In this document: piece after piece, positions 43,891 to 52,884 of the stretch
Layout of the letters: each line of letters begins with the position of its first letter
Position numbering within the stretch: the first letter of the stretch is position 1
Source: Microbacterium sp. CBA3102
GTDB taxonomy: Bacteria > Actinomycetota > Actinomycetes > Actinomycetales > Microbacteriaceae
Length of the DNA stretch: 64,000 bases
NCBI RefSeq assembly: GCF_007954505.1
Contig: NZ_CP042412.1
Location: forward strand, 1,550,001-1,614,000
Direction: 5' to 3'
The notes under the pieces: model-generated
The model's database searches: none
What the model was told of the DNA's origin: nothing
The model's input: only the letters and a program-made list of their open reading frames with translations
Program-made: the position numbers and the translations under genes

Positions 43891-45093
43891 GTGACCGCGA
43901 ACCCGACCGCTGCGCGCTTCCACCTCCGCCCGATGCTGCCGCGCGATCCTGCCCAGCCGCACCGCACCGCCAGCACGCTCGAGCTGTTCTTCGACCTCGT
44001 GTTCGTCGTCGCGGTGAGTATCGCATCTGCGCAGCTGCACCACGTGCTGAGCCATGGCGACTTCCTGCACGGCATCACCTCGTACGCCATGTTGTTCTTC
44101 GCGATCTGGTGGGCCTGGATGAACTTCACGTGGTTCGCGACGTCCTTCGACACCGACGACTGGCTCTATCGCGTGACGACGTTCGTTCAGATGGGTGGTG
44201 TCCTCGTGGTCGCGGCGGGCATCCCACGGGCGTTCACCGACGGTGACTTCACGATCACGGTCCTCGGATACGTCGTCATGCGCATCGCGATGGTGGCGCA
44301 GTGGCTGCGGGCATCACGCTCGGCCGGTCCCTTGCGTTCGGCGACACGGCGATACGCGTTCGGCATCGCCGCGGTCCAGGTGCTGTGGATCCTCTTCCTC
44401 GTGATTCCGAGCGGGCCCTGGCAGATCGCCGCGTTCGTCGTCTTCGCCCTCATCGAGATCGGCATCCCGGTGTTCGCCGAGTACCGGAAGCAGACGCCCT
44501 GGCATCCTCACCACATCACGGAGCGCTACGGGCTCTTCACCCTGATCGTGTTGGGGGAGAGTCTGCTCGCGTCCGCGAACGCCATCATCGAAGCGATCGA
44601 GGAGGTCGAGAGCCTCGGTCCGCTGATCGCGATCTCGGTGCTCACGCTCGTCGTCACGGCGTCACTGTGGTGGATCTACTTCTGGCCACCGCACCACCGG
44701 GCCATCACCAGCTTCCAGCGCTCACTGCGATACGGCTACACGCACTACTTCGTCTTTGCAGCTGCCGCCGCCTTCTCGGCCGGGATCGAGGTCGAACTCG
44801 ACGTGTTGACGGGGGAGAGCCATCTGTCCAACGTCGCGGCCTCCTTCACCGTCACCATCCCGATCGCGATCTTCCTGCTCGGCATCTGGTGGATCGCGAT
44901 CCGGGAGAACGCCGACCGCGTGGTGAACACCGTCGTCCCGATCGCTGCTCTTCTCGTGCTGCTGGACCCGGTGCTTCCGATCCCCGTGACCTTGACGGCT
45001 CTGATCCTCGTCGGCGTCGTCGTGGTGCTGGTCCTTCGGCCGCCGGTGGTATCGGCAGACGGCAACGAGGTCTCGCGCGAGCCGCGGCGCTGA
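43891..45093 (+). CDS. low temperature requirement A (LtrA) family membrane protein
   Basis: A 400-residue protein with about 12 hydrophobic segments. The family hallmarks are present: STLELFFDLVFVVAVS near the N-terminus and HITERYGLFTLIVLGES near residue 210. Its biochemical role is unknown; the name derives from a Listeria mutant. GTG 43891 is chosen over upstream starts because it stands six bases after TATCCT. Confidence 0.88.
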   Translation: MTANPTAARFHLRPMLPRDPAQPHRTASTLELFFDLVFVVAVSIASAQLHHVLSHGDFLHGITSYAMLFFAIWWAWMNFTWFATSFDTDDWLYRVTTFVQMGGVLVVAAGIPRAFTDGDFTITVLGYVVMRIAMVAQWLRASRSAGPLRSATRRYAFGIAAVQVLWILFLVIPSGPWQIAAFVVFALIEIGIPVFAEYRKQTPWHPHHITERYGLFTLIVLGESLLASANAIIEAIEEVESLGPLIAISVLTLVVTASLWWIYFWPPHHRAITSFQRSLRYGYTHYFVFAAAAAFSAGIEVELDVLTGESHLSNVAASFTVTIPIAIFLLGIWWIAIRENADRVVNTVVPIAALLVLLDPVLPIPVTLTALILVGVVVVLVLRPPVVSADGNEVSREPRR

Positions 45094-45112
45094 TCCAGCG
45101 CGCCACAGGGTG

Positions 45113-45144
45113 ATGCAACGGTCTGCTATGCTGATCATGCAACG
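45113..45144 (+). promoter_or_regulatory. putative promoter with flanking ATGCAACG repeats
   Basis: TATGCT (45127-45132) is flanked by direct repeats ATGCAACG at 45113-45120 and 45137-45144, starting 24 bp apart, and the second continues into TGTGTGCATC. The spacing suggests a regulator bound across the -10 box. Confidence 0.4.
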
Positions 45145-45276
45145 TGTGTGCATCGCCCCTCTCGGCCGCCACGTCGCCACTGATCAGGGCCATCACGGAC
45201 CGCGCACATCGATGCGTGCGGAATCCGCCCTCGATCTCACATCTTGCGGAGCGCCACGCGTGTCCGCCACACAGCA

Positions 45277-45564
45277 ATGAGCATGACCATGAGCACGACC
45301 ACTTTTCCTCCATCCGATCCGTTGACCTGGAAGCAGGCTGACGACGACGTCCACGTCGCGACCCGTGCCGGCGAATTCGCCGGTTTCGTCGAGTTCGACG
45401 GCAGCGCCCATCTCGTGCGCGACAACCACGGCGCCGAGCTCGGCGCATTCGGCTCGCTCGACGAGGCCTTCCGTGCGCTCGAAGACGCACACGAGCCGAC
45501 CCCACAGGGTCCTGCCTTCCTCCCGAGAGCCTGGCGGCGCCGCGCTCGCCGCGCCCGCGCCTGA
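45277..45564 (+). CDS. small hypothetical protein
   Basis: A 95-residue protein (starts at 45283 and 45289 are equally possible). The centre (WKQADDDVHVATRAGEF and FVEFDGSAHLVRD) is strand-rich, with a short acidic helix and a basic Arg-rich C-terminus. It lacks signal peptide and membrane helices. No ribosome binding site is clear. A 47-codon open frame at 45137 ends in an ATGA overlap with ATG 45277 and could couple translation. Function unknown. Confidence 0.55.
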   Translation: MSMTMSTTTFPPSDPLTWKQADDDVHVATRAGEFAGFVEFDGSAHLVRDNHGAELGAFGSLDEAFRALEDAHEPTPQGPAFLPRAWRRRARRARA

Positions 45565-45666
45565 CCGAGCGGCGAGACGCCGGAACTGACCGCGCCTGGG
45601 TGCTCGTCGTGAGGTTCCGATGTATTCCCTGACGCGTATGCGGTGGGGGCTACTGTGAGGTAAGCG

Positions 45667-46839
45667 TTGGGCGGCTGCCTTGGGCTTTCACAGCTCAAGG
45701 GCTCCGAACGTCAGGAGAAGATCATCTCCATCACACAGATCGAACCGACCGCGGCAACGCTGGGCCCGATTCGTCAGACGTACTCCGGCAATGCGGATTT
45801 CCCGCCGATGGCCAAGGCGTACAAGCAGGTGTCGCAGGTGGTCAAGGAGACCGGGCTGCTCGGCCGGACGCAGTGGTTCTACGTCTTGGTGTCCGTCGGC
45901 ATCGCCGTCGCTCTCGGCGGCCTCATCACCGGCTTCATCCTGCTCGGCGACAGCTGGTTCCAGTTGCTCATCGCGGCGGGCCTCGGCATCGTCCTCACGC
46001 AGATCGCGTTCCTCGGACACGAGGCCGCGCACCGCCAGATCCTCACGACGGGTCCCGCGAACTTCAAGCTCGCACGCATCGTGATCGCCAGCATCGGCAT
46101 GAGCTACTCGTGGTGGGACTCGAAGCACACCAGACACCACGGCAACCCGAACCAGGTCGGCAAGGACCCCGACATCGAGGTCGACACCATCTCGTTCCTC
46201 GAGGAGGACGCGGCGAAGGCGAAGGGCTTGATCAAGCTGATCACCCGCAAGCAGGGGTGGCTCTTCTTCCCTCTTCTCACGCTCGAGGGATTGAACCTCC
46301 ACTTCCTCGGACTGAAGTACCTCCTGACGACCAAGAACGTCAAGGGACGCTGGACCGAGCTGAGCATCATCGCACTGCGGTTCGCCCTGATCCTCGTGCC
46401 CGTGTTCATGATGCTCCCGCTCGGGATGGCGTTCGCGTTCATGGGCGTGCAGTTCGCGGTGTTCGGTGTCTACATGGGGGCCGCCTTCGCGCCGAACCAC
46501 AAGGGCATGCCGATCGTCGATCCCGCCGCCCGTCTCGACTTCTTCACCAAGCAGGTCCGCACCTCTCGCAACATCAGCGGGGGATGGTGGACGACCTGGC
46601 TCATGGGCGGACTCAACTACCAGGTGGAGCACCACCTCTTCCCGAGCATGCCGCGACCGCATCTGGCGAAGGCGCGGGAGATCGTGCGCGACTACTGTGC
46701 CGCGAACAACGTGCCGTACACGGAGACCAGCCTCGGACGCTCGTACCTGATCGTGATCGAGTACCTCAACCGGGTCGGCCTCGCGGCCGGCGCCGACCCG
46801 TTCGACTGCCCTGCGGTGGCGCAGTTCGGTCGGGCGTAG
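45667..46839 (+). CDS. membrane fatty acid desaturase
   Basis: A diiron acyl-lipid or acyl-CoA desaturase of 390 residues if read from TTG 45667. The three His boxes are visible: HEAAH, HTRHH and QVEHHLF. Several membrane helices lie between them. The start is uncertain: TTG 45667 has the promoter-like TACTGT just upstream, whereas an AGGAG at 45713 points to a codon near 45724, where only ATC is found; ATG 45808 is also possible. It probably adjusts membrane fluidity. A bidirectional terminator follows. Confidence 0.93.
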   Translation: MGGCLGLSQLKGSERQEKIISITQIEPTAATLGPIRQTYSGNADFPPMAKAYKQVSQVVKETGLLGRTQWFYVLVSVGIAVALGGLITGFILLGDSWFQLLIAAGLGIVLTQIAFLGHEAAHRQILTTGPANFKLARIVIASIGMSYSWWDSKHTRHHGNPNQVGKDPDIEVDTISFLEEDAAKAKGLIKLITRKQGWLFFPLLTLEGLNLHFLGLKYLLTTKNVKGRWTELSIIALRFALILVPVFMMLPLGMAFAFMGVQFAVFGVYMGAAFAPNHKGMPIVDPAARLDFFTKQVRTSRNISGGWWTTWLMGGLNYQVEHHLFPSMPRPHLAKAREIVRDYCAANNVPYTETSLGRSYLIVIEYLNRVGLAAGADPFDCPAVAQFGRA

Positions 46840-46876
46840 CCCGCAGACACCATCCGGGCGCTGACCAGTCCGGGAA

Positions 46877-46918
46877 CGAGAGAGGCGCGAGCAGGAATCC
46901 CTGCTCGCGCCTCTCTCG
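46877..46918. terminator. perfect 19-bp-stem bidirectional terminator
   Basis: Arms 46877-46895 and 46900-46918 are exactly complementary with a 4-base loop AATC, between the convergent desaturase and coiled-coil genes. Confidence 0.85.
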
Positions 46919-46927
46919 TCTGCGTGA

Positions 46928-48316
46928 CTACTTGGAGGACTTCTTCTTCGTCTCCACCACGTCGATCGTGATCTTCTCGAGCGGGCTGTCGTCGTCGAGC
47001 TCATCCTCGAGGACCTCATCGCCGAGGAAGGTCTCTTCCGGGGTCTCGTCCGCGACGGCCTCTGCGGGGGCTGCGCCGGGTGCGTCCGCTCCGGTGATCT
47101 CCGTCGGCAGCGCGTCGTCGGAGAAGATGCCGTCAGGACGGATCAGCTCGCGCACCTCGGCCATGAAGCTCGAGAGCTGCTGCTGCTGCCACCGCAACTG
47201 ACGCGTGCGGTCCTCCGCATCGTGCAGCACTGCCGTCGTGTGACCGGTGACCGAGTCGACGATCTTCTGCGCCTTCGCGCGAGCGCGTTCGAGCGTCTCG
47301 CGAGCACGGACCTGTGCGTCGGCTTCGATGGCCTGCGCCTGCGAACGGGTCAGGCGCTCGTAGTCCTCCGCCCGCGCCGAGATGCGCTGGGCGTGTTCGA
47401 GCGACGCCGAGACCTGCTCGTTGGCGTCGTTGGTGATGCGCTCGGCGTGCGCCACGGCCTGGTTGTGCAGAACGAGGAACTCCTGCTGCGCGTCGTCCTG
47501 CCGACGGGTGAGGGTCTCCTCGAACTCCAGCACTCGGGCGTTCATGTCGCGGACGTCGCGCTCGGCGTCGGCACGCAGCTGGGTCGTCTCGCGCGTGACG
47601 AGGGAACGCAACGCGGCGGCGCCCTTCTCCGCCTCGGTGCGGATCGCCGTCGCCTCCTGTGCGGCCTGGTTCACCTTCTCCGCAGCATGTGCGGCTTCGC
47701 GTTCGATGCGGGCCTCGTGCGCCGTGTACTCGGTGTCCATCTTCAAGCGCACCTGGTCTGCGTCGCGCTGCGCCTGGTCCTTGATGCGCTCAGCGTCGGC
47801 TTCGGCCTCGGCGCGCTGCGCGGTCACTTCCTCACGGGCAGAGGTCATCAGGCGGTCGGCCTGCACAGCCGCGTTCTGGATGAGGACGTTCGCCTGCTCC
47901 TCGGCAACGCGGAGGATCGCCTCGAACTGCTGACGCGACGGGGCCTCTTCGCCGTCGGGCTGCGGGGTGTCGACGAGCTCGGAGGTGAGCGTGGCGACCT
48001 GCTGCTCGGCGTCGGAGGCCTTGGCGTTCGCGGCCGCCAACTCGCTCTCGAGGGCTTCGCGGGCCTTGCGCTCCTCTTCCCGGACCGTCTCGACGGCCTC
48101 TTCCTCGCGGGCCTGTGCCTCGGCGACATCGGCGGCAGCCTGCTTGAGCTGATTGCGGAGGGCCGCGAGCGCAGAGTCGACCTCGGCCTTGTCGTAGCCG
48201 CGGAAGCCGACCGTGAAGGCGCCCTGCTGGTCGCGCGGCGTGGTCTCGATCAGCTGGTCGAAGAAGTCCGGCGAGCGCTCGTCGTCGCGGCCGGCGTTTC
48301 CGGGAGAATCGCTCAT
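46928..48316 (-). CDS. DivIVA-like coiled-coil protein
   Basis: A 462-residue cytoplasmic protein. Near residue 35 it has FTVGFRGYDKAEVDSAL, the DivIVA-type membrane-curvature motif. A long Ala/Glu/Arg-rich coiled coil runs from about 55 to 385, and the tail is acidic with KKKSSK at the end. Actinobacterial relatives direct polar growth; this one is longer than Wag31 and could be a second polarity or scaffold protein. Start 48316 gives the family N-terminus. The gene has a leader of roughly 135 bases if TAGGCT at 48459-48464 (minus strand) is its -10. Confidence 0.83.
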   Translation of the reverse strand: MSDSPGNAGRDDERSPDFFDQLIETTPRDQQGAFTVGFRGYDKAEVDSALAALRNQLKQAAADVAEAQAREEEAVETVREEERKAREALESELAAANAKASDAEQQVATLTSELVDTPQPDGEEAPSRQQFEAILRVAEEQANVLIQNAAVQADRLMTSAREEVTAQRAEAEADAERIKDQAQRDADQVRLKMDTEYTAHEARIEREAAHAAEKVNQAAQEATAIRTEAEKGAAALRSLVTRETTQLRADAERDVRDMNARVLEFEETLTRRQDDAQQEFLVLHNQAVAHAERITNDANEQVSASLEHAQRISARAEDYERLTRSQAQAIEADAQVRARETLERARAKAQKIVDSVTGHTTAVLHDAEDRTRQLRWQQQQLSSFMAEVRELIRPDGIFSDDALPTEITGADAPGAAPAEAVADETPEETFLGDEVLEDELDDDSPLEKITIDVVETKKKSSK

Positions 48317-48647
48317 GAGGTTCGTGCCTTTCTGGCGTGGACACACGGCGGGCTGCGGCTCCATCCCGGAGTGCGGGACCGTGCGACCGGAGGAGGAGGT
48401 CGTCTGGGCTCACGCCGCCATGACCGGGAAGGTCCGGACGGCGAGGCGCTCCTCCCAGCCTAGTTGCGACGGCGCGAAGTTGTGAGCCTGTTTTGCCGGT
48501 CTCGGAGGGAGGGCACAGCTCCGGCCGACGGCACATCCGTGACCCCCTGCCTCCTCCCGGCCCGCGGCGCAACCCCGTTTCGACGAAGAGCCGAGTCGCA
48601 TAGCGTCAGCAGCGAACCGGAAGAAGATGACGACGACCGGAGGCGAG
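48317..48647. other. 331-bp divergent intergenic region
   Basis: This gap holds a probable minus-strand -10 (TAGGCT, 48459-48464) and a plus-strand -10 (TAGCGT, 48601-48606). No RNA gene, palindrome of note or conserved frame is seen otherwise. Confidence 0.4.
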
Positions 48648-48920
48648 ATGTACACGATCATGCGCACGCGGATCGCGCTCAACGAGGCGGAGTACTTCCT
48701 GGCGGAGGGCCAGGATGTCGCAGACCTCAGACGGAGGATCGAAGAGGCCATTCGCTCGGGCGGCGGATTCGTCGAGTTCGACGTCGCGGGGGAGCGGTCG
48801 GTGAGCGTCCTGATCAGCTCCACCACACAGGTCGTGATCTCGACCTCGACGGCCGATGAGGGCGGGCACGACGACGGCGACGGTGGGACGCCCTACGGCG
48901 GGGAGTACGACCTGGTCTGA
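48648..48920 (+). CDS. small hypothetical protein
   Basis: A 90-residue protein beginning MYTIMRTRIAL, with a helix (LRRRIEEAIRSGG), a strand pair (FVEFDVAGER and SVLISSTTQVVIST), and an acidic Gly/Asp-rich tail. ATG 48648 follows GGAGG; ATG 48627 is an alternative. It looks like a small alpha/beta domain of the type encoded widely in Microbacteriaceae, but I cannot name it. Confidence 0.6.
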   Translation: MYTIMRTRIALNEAEYFLAEGQDVADLRRRIEEAIRSGGGFVEFDVAGERSVSVLISSTTQVVISTSTADEGGHDDGDGGTPYGGEYDLV

Positions 48921-49051
48921 TCAGGACGGCGCCGGTGGCAGCGGATCCACCGGTTCCTCGGTGGCGTTCGCGGGAGACCTCCGCCGCACTGGTACGGTGA
49001 CGGCGGAGGGCATCACGTCCCTGGGGCCGCCGAACAAGAGAGAACTTCGAG

Positions 49052-50377
49052 ATGAAGCGACCATCCCGCGTGCGTCTCGGTCGCATCGGGATCGCGACCG
49101 TGCTCGCACTCGTGATCGGTGCGTCGGCACCATCGCTGTCCTCGAATCTGACCGCGACCGCCGCCAGCGAACCCCAGATGGTGTATCCGGCCTCGGGCAA
49201 CATCCAGTCGAAGGTGGGCGATGGCTGTCGGGGCAATTACCGCGCCCACGACGGCATCGACATCTCCGGAGCCGGCGGCACGCCCATCGTCGCGTCCTAC
49301 GACGGTGTCATCAAATCGCGCACCGCGAACAGCGGCTACGGCAACTACACCGACGTCGAGCATGCCGGCGGCTACGTCACGAGGTATGCGCACATGGCGT
49401 CGCCGGGGATGTATGCGCCGGGCACCCGGGTGGTCCGCGGCCAGCAGATCGGCGTCGTCGGCAACACGGGCAACTCCCCGGCGTACCACCTGCACTTCGA
49501 GGTGCGGCTCAGAGGTGCGGTGTACACCGCGGTCAACAACGGGTTCGTCTGCCTCTCGAACGTCGTGCGGGGTGCCTCGCTTCCCCTGTACTTCCCCGGC
49601 CTCGGTGCCGGACAGGCGCCAGGTGTCGCGTCGGCCGACTACACGGGCGACAGGAACGCCGACCTGCTGGAGATCGCCGGAAACGGTGCCCTCCGTCTCC
49701 GGCCGGGCACGGGCGCGGGGCGCTTCTCGTCGGGGACGACCCTGTTCGCGGGGTGGGGCGATACCCGCAGGCATCTCACCCATACTGACTTCAATAGTGA
49801 TGGCAAGGCCGACATCCTCGTGGCGCGGTCCGATGCCGCCCTCGAGTTCTATGCGGGCAACGGCACCGGCGGATTCGCTTCAGCCGCCTCCGTGGGCAAC
49901 GGCTGGTACAGCATGCTGCATGTGGTCTCCGGAGCCGACTACACGGGTGACGGGAAGCAGGATGTCCTCGGTGTCTCCGCGTCCGGCATCCTGACCATCT
50001 ACCGTGGCAACGGATTCGGAAGGTTCGGTTCCCCGCACATCACGGTCGGTGGCGGATGGCAGTCCTACCACTTCCTCGTCGGCGGCGACTTCGACAACGA
50101 CGGGAGTGGCGATCTGATGGCGGTCGACGGTCTGGGAACGCTCTACTTCTATCCTGGGTCGCCGGGGAGGTTCGGTACGCCGCGTGCGGTGGGCTCGGGA
50201 TGGGTGGAGTTCACCGCCCTGACCGGAGGCGTCGACTACAACGGCGATGGGCTCGCAGATCTGGTCGCTCGCACCCCCGCCGGTCAGCTCTACTTCTACC
50301 CGGGACTCGGCAACGGCAATGTCGGCACCAGATCGTTGATCAGTGCGGACTGGGCCGACCAACTGGCAATCGAGTAG
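49052..50377 (+). CDS. secreted M23 peptidase with FG-GAP/VCBS repeats
   Basis: A 441-residue secreted protein. A signal peptide covers about residues 1-38. Residues 45-170 form an M23 (LytM-type) domain with zinc ligands in HDGID and HLHFEV. Residues 195-440 contain about five FG-GAP/VCBS-like repeats (DYTGDRNADLL, DFNSDGKADIL, DYTGDGKQDVL, DFDNDGSGDLM, DYNGDGLADLV) with calcium-binding Asp loops. It probably cuts peptidoglycan crosslinks, with the repeats binding the wall or glycan. Confidence 0.9.
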   Translation: MKRPSRVRLGRIGIATVLALVIGASAPSLSSNLTATAASEPQMVYPASGNIQSKVGDGCRGNYRAHDGIDISGAGGTPIVASYDGVIKSRTANSGYGNYTDVEHAGGYVTRYAHMASPGMYAPGTRVVRGQQIGVVGNTGNSPAYHLHFEVRLRGAVYTAVNNGFVCLSNVVRGASLPLYFPGLGAGQAPGVASADYTGDRNADLLEIAGNGALRLRPGTGAGRFSSGTTLFAGWGDTRRHLTHTDFNSDGKADILVARSDAALEFYAGNGTGGFASAASVGNGWYSMLHVVSGADYTGDGKQDVLGVSASGILTIYRGNGFGRFGSPHITVGGGWQSYHFLVGGDFDNDGSGDLMAVDGLGTLYFYPGSPGRFGTPRAVGSGWVEFTALTGGVDYNGDGLADLVARTPAGQLYFYPGLGNGNVGTRSLISADWADQLAIE

Positions 50378-50420
50378 TCCAGGTCGAGCCGCGAACCGAC
50401 GCTGGAGAAGGTGTGCGGCG

Positions 50421-50426
50421 TATCGT
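50421..50426 (+). promoter_or_regulatory. -10 box of a leaderless promoter for the gene at 50433
   Basis: TATCGT, six bases, then ATG 50433. Confidence 0.6.
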
Positions 50427-50432
50427 GGGTGC

Positions 50433-51278
50433 ATGGTCGACCCCACCTTCGAGGAGATCGCGGCCGCTCTGTACGCGGGCTCCCCGGAAGCCTTCGTCGC
50501 GTCGCGGAAGGACCGGGCCTCGGAGGTCGACGACGCGGAACTCGCGTCCCGCATCCTCGCGCTCCGCAAGCCCTCGATCGCGGCCTGGGTCGTGAACGTG
50601 TTCGCGCAGCAGCGGGCCGGCCAGCTGGGGGAGGCGCTGCGGCTGGCGGCCGAGCTTCGTGAGGCGCAGGACGAACTGGATGCGCCTGCGCTGGCGAAGC
50701 TCGGCAGAGAACGTCGCGCACTCACGCGCCGGCTCGCGGAGACGGCGGCCGAGATCGCGGGTTCTCGCGGCGAACGCATCACACCCGCGACGCAGGAAGC
50801 CGTCGAGCGCAGCATCTCGGCGGCGTTCTTCGATCCCCTGGCTGCGAGCGCGGTCGCCTCCGGGCGGCTGTTGCGGGCGCTCGAACCCACGGCGTCGGCC
50901 ACCGACATCCGGGACGCTGTGGCCGGCGACATCGATTCGCGGGAAGCCGCCCCGCAGCGGCCGACCGACGAGTTGCAGGAGCGGCGCGCGCGGAGAGAAG
51001 CCGAACGTCGCCTCGCCGCGGCCGAGAAGGACCAGACGGCCGCGGAACGGGAGCTCGCGAAGCAGGAGAGGGAGCTGCAGGGACTCCGAGACCGGGCGGC
51101 CGAGCTGGCCGAGAAAGCGGAAGAGCTCGAGGCGGAACTCACCCGGACCCGCGTGGCGGCGAGCCACGTCGAACGGGACATCCCGGAGGTGCAGGAGCGC
51201 AGGGCGATTGCCGCAGAGCGGGTGGACGACGCCGCGGAGGCAGCAGCGCTCGCGCGGAAGGCTCTGGACGCCCACTAG
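50433..51278 (+). CDS. hypothetical coiled-coil protein
   Basis: A 281-residue Ala/Arg/Glu-rich protein with long helices: residues 1-140 contain a helical domain (FEEIAAALY, KPSIAAWVVNVF), and 185-280 form a coiled coil. No signal peptide or membrane helix is present. The N-terminal pattern occurs in uncharacterised actinobacterial proteins. Its leaderless -10 box marks ATG 50433. Function unknown. Confidence 0.68.
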   Translation: MVDPTFEEIAAALYAGSPEAFVASRKDRASEVDDAELASRILALRKPSIAAWVVNVFAQQRAGQLGEALRLAAELREAQDELDAPALAKLGRERRALTRRLAETAAEIAGSRGERITPATQEAVERSISAAFFDPLAASAVASGRLLRALEPTASATDIRDAVAGDIDSREAAPQRPTDELQERRARREAERRLAAAEKDQTAAERELAKQERELQGLRDRAAELAEKAEELEAELTRTRVAASHVERDIPEVQERRAIAAERVDDAAEAAALARKALDAH

Positions 51279-51311
51279 CGTGCAGTTTCCGCAGAGCTGC
51301 TTCGAGTCGAG

Positions 51312-51629
51312 TCACGCGGGACGGAGACGGCCCCGGAGGAAGGGCAGCATCGGAGCTCGGTACTCCCAGTTCGTGTCATCCTCGGGAGTGAGGGAGGCTT
51401 CCGCGCGACCGAAGCGCCAGAGGCGGTTGAAGAGGAACACTTCGATGACGACGGGGCGGTCGGTGGGGATCTGCCAGGTGCCCCGACCCCACTGCGTCGG
51501 CTGGCCGCGTTCGCCGATGACGAGCGTGGGCCTGACTCCTGCGTAGAGCGCGAATCGGGGGCGCCGCATCGTGAGTTCGATCCTGCGGACGCCCGCTCCG
51601 GGATCCCGCGCCGACCTCTCGTCATCCAT
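51312..51629 (-). CDS. small hypothetical protein
   Basis: A 105-residue, strand-rich basic protein (RRPRFALYAG, PTLVIGERGQP, VVIEVFLFNRLWRFG). Length and pattern look like a small beta-barrel domain. TAGGCT on the minus strand lies nine bases before ATG 51629. The family is not recognised. Confidence 0.6.
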   Translation of the reverse strand: MDDERSARDPGAGVRRIELTMRRPRFALYAGVRPTLVIGERGQPTQWGRGTWQIPTDRPVVIEVFLFNRLWRFGRAEASLTPEDDTNWEYRAPMLPFLRGRLRPA

Positions 51630-51836
51630 GATGACCGAAGCCTACTGGGCCGCGGGAAGGTTTCACGGCATCGACGAGAGACTGCGGTGGAGCCACACGT
51701 CCGCTTGCTTCGTCCGAGGGCTCCGGCCGCGGTCGTGGCGTTGAGAACGGGTTGCCAGGCTACGACGTCCAGCGGTGCCAGACATCGCTCGATCATCGTG
51801 CCTTCAGACGAGAGAGAACCTGGCCGGGATCACGTA

Positions 51837-52784
51837 TCAGGAGGGTGGTTCGAGAGCGAGCACGGCTGTCGGTACCGCGCTGGCGTGCGCGGCGATGGCG
51901 TCGGCGAAGGCCTGCTGCACGGCAGCGATGGCCCCGCTTTCCTGCCTGCCGGCGCGTACTTCGGTGTACAGGGTTCGATGCGGCTCGGAGGCGAGGGCGA
52001 CGACTTCCACTCCTCCGAAGCGCGCTTGCGTGATGAGCGCAGGGATGAAGGCCGCGGCGTGTCCCGAGCGGACGAGCTGCAGCATCAGCAGGGGGTCGGG
52101 CGATTCGCAGACCACACGAGGCTCGAAACCCGCCCCGCGGCACTTCTGCCTCGCCCACGCGCCCATGCGCGACTGCTGCAGATCGAGTGCCCAGCCGCAG
52201 TGTCGGAGGTCGCTCAGTGTCGTGGAGCCGGCGCGGTCGCCGACGCGCTCCGACTCGGGCAGCGCGAGATGCAGAGGTTCGGAATGGAAGTCCTGCCGGT
52301 GGACTCCGGCGGTCGGCGGCTGCTCGCCGCCGGGGAATTCCTCTCCCAGGACGATGTCGAAATCGTGGGCGAGAAGGCCGTCCCGTGCCTCGTCGACCTC
52401 GCGATGGCAGAGTTCGACGACCAGGTGCGGGTGGCGCTGCGATAGTAGCGTCAGTGCCGCCGGAGCGAGCTCGATGAGCGCGCTCTGAAAGGAGCCGACC
52501 CGGATGAGACCGCTCGTCGTGCCTGCGAGGTTCTGCAGGTCGGCCTCGGCGAGCTCCATCTGTTCGAGGATCAGATCGGCCCGTTCGGCGAGCAGCATCG
52601 CCGGACCGGTGAGCCTCACGCGGCGCCCCGACGGTTCGAGGAGCGTGGTCCCGACTTCACGTTCCAGAGCACTGAGCTGTTGCGATACGGCTGACGGCGT
52701 GTAGTTGAGTGCCCGGGCGACTTCCGCGAGCGTGCCGCGTCTGGAGAGTTCCCGCAGAATGCGGAGGCGGTTCACATTGAGCAC
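51837..52784 (-). CDS. LysR-family transcriptional regulator
   Basis: A 315-residue regulator: an N-terminal winged helix-turn-helix (LRILRELSRRGTLAEVARALNYTPSAVSQQ, written here only in outline), a linker helix, and a periplasmic-binding-like effector domain from about residue 90. Start GTG 52784 follows GAGGAG. It is divergent from the class A PBP gene, 100 bp apart, so regulation of that gene, of itself, or of a distant target is possible. Confidence 0.9.
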   Translation of the reverse strand: MLNVNRLRILRELSRRGTLAEVARALNYTPSAVSQQLSALEREVGTTLLEPSGRRVRLTGPAMLLAERADLILEQMELAEADLQNLAGTTSGLIRVGSFQSALIELAPAALTLLSQRHPHLVVELCHREVDEARDGLLAHDFDIVLGEEFPGGEQPPTAGVHRQDFHSEPLHLALPESERVGDRAGSTTLSDLRHCGWALDLQQSRMGAWARQKCRGAGFEPRVVCESPDPLLMLQLVRSGHAAAFIPALITQARFGGVEVVALASEPHRTLYTEVRAGRQESGAIAAVQQAFADAIAAHASAVPTAVLALEPPS

Positions 52785-52884
52785 GGGTGACTCCTCGACC
52801 GACGTTAAAGGTTAGCTACTCTTATGAGTTTAGGTGAATTCTCTTCGCTGTACTTATCGATGGTCAACACGGAAGCTGGATAGC

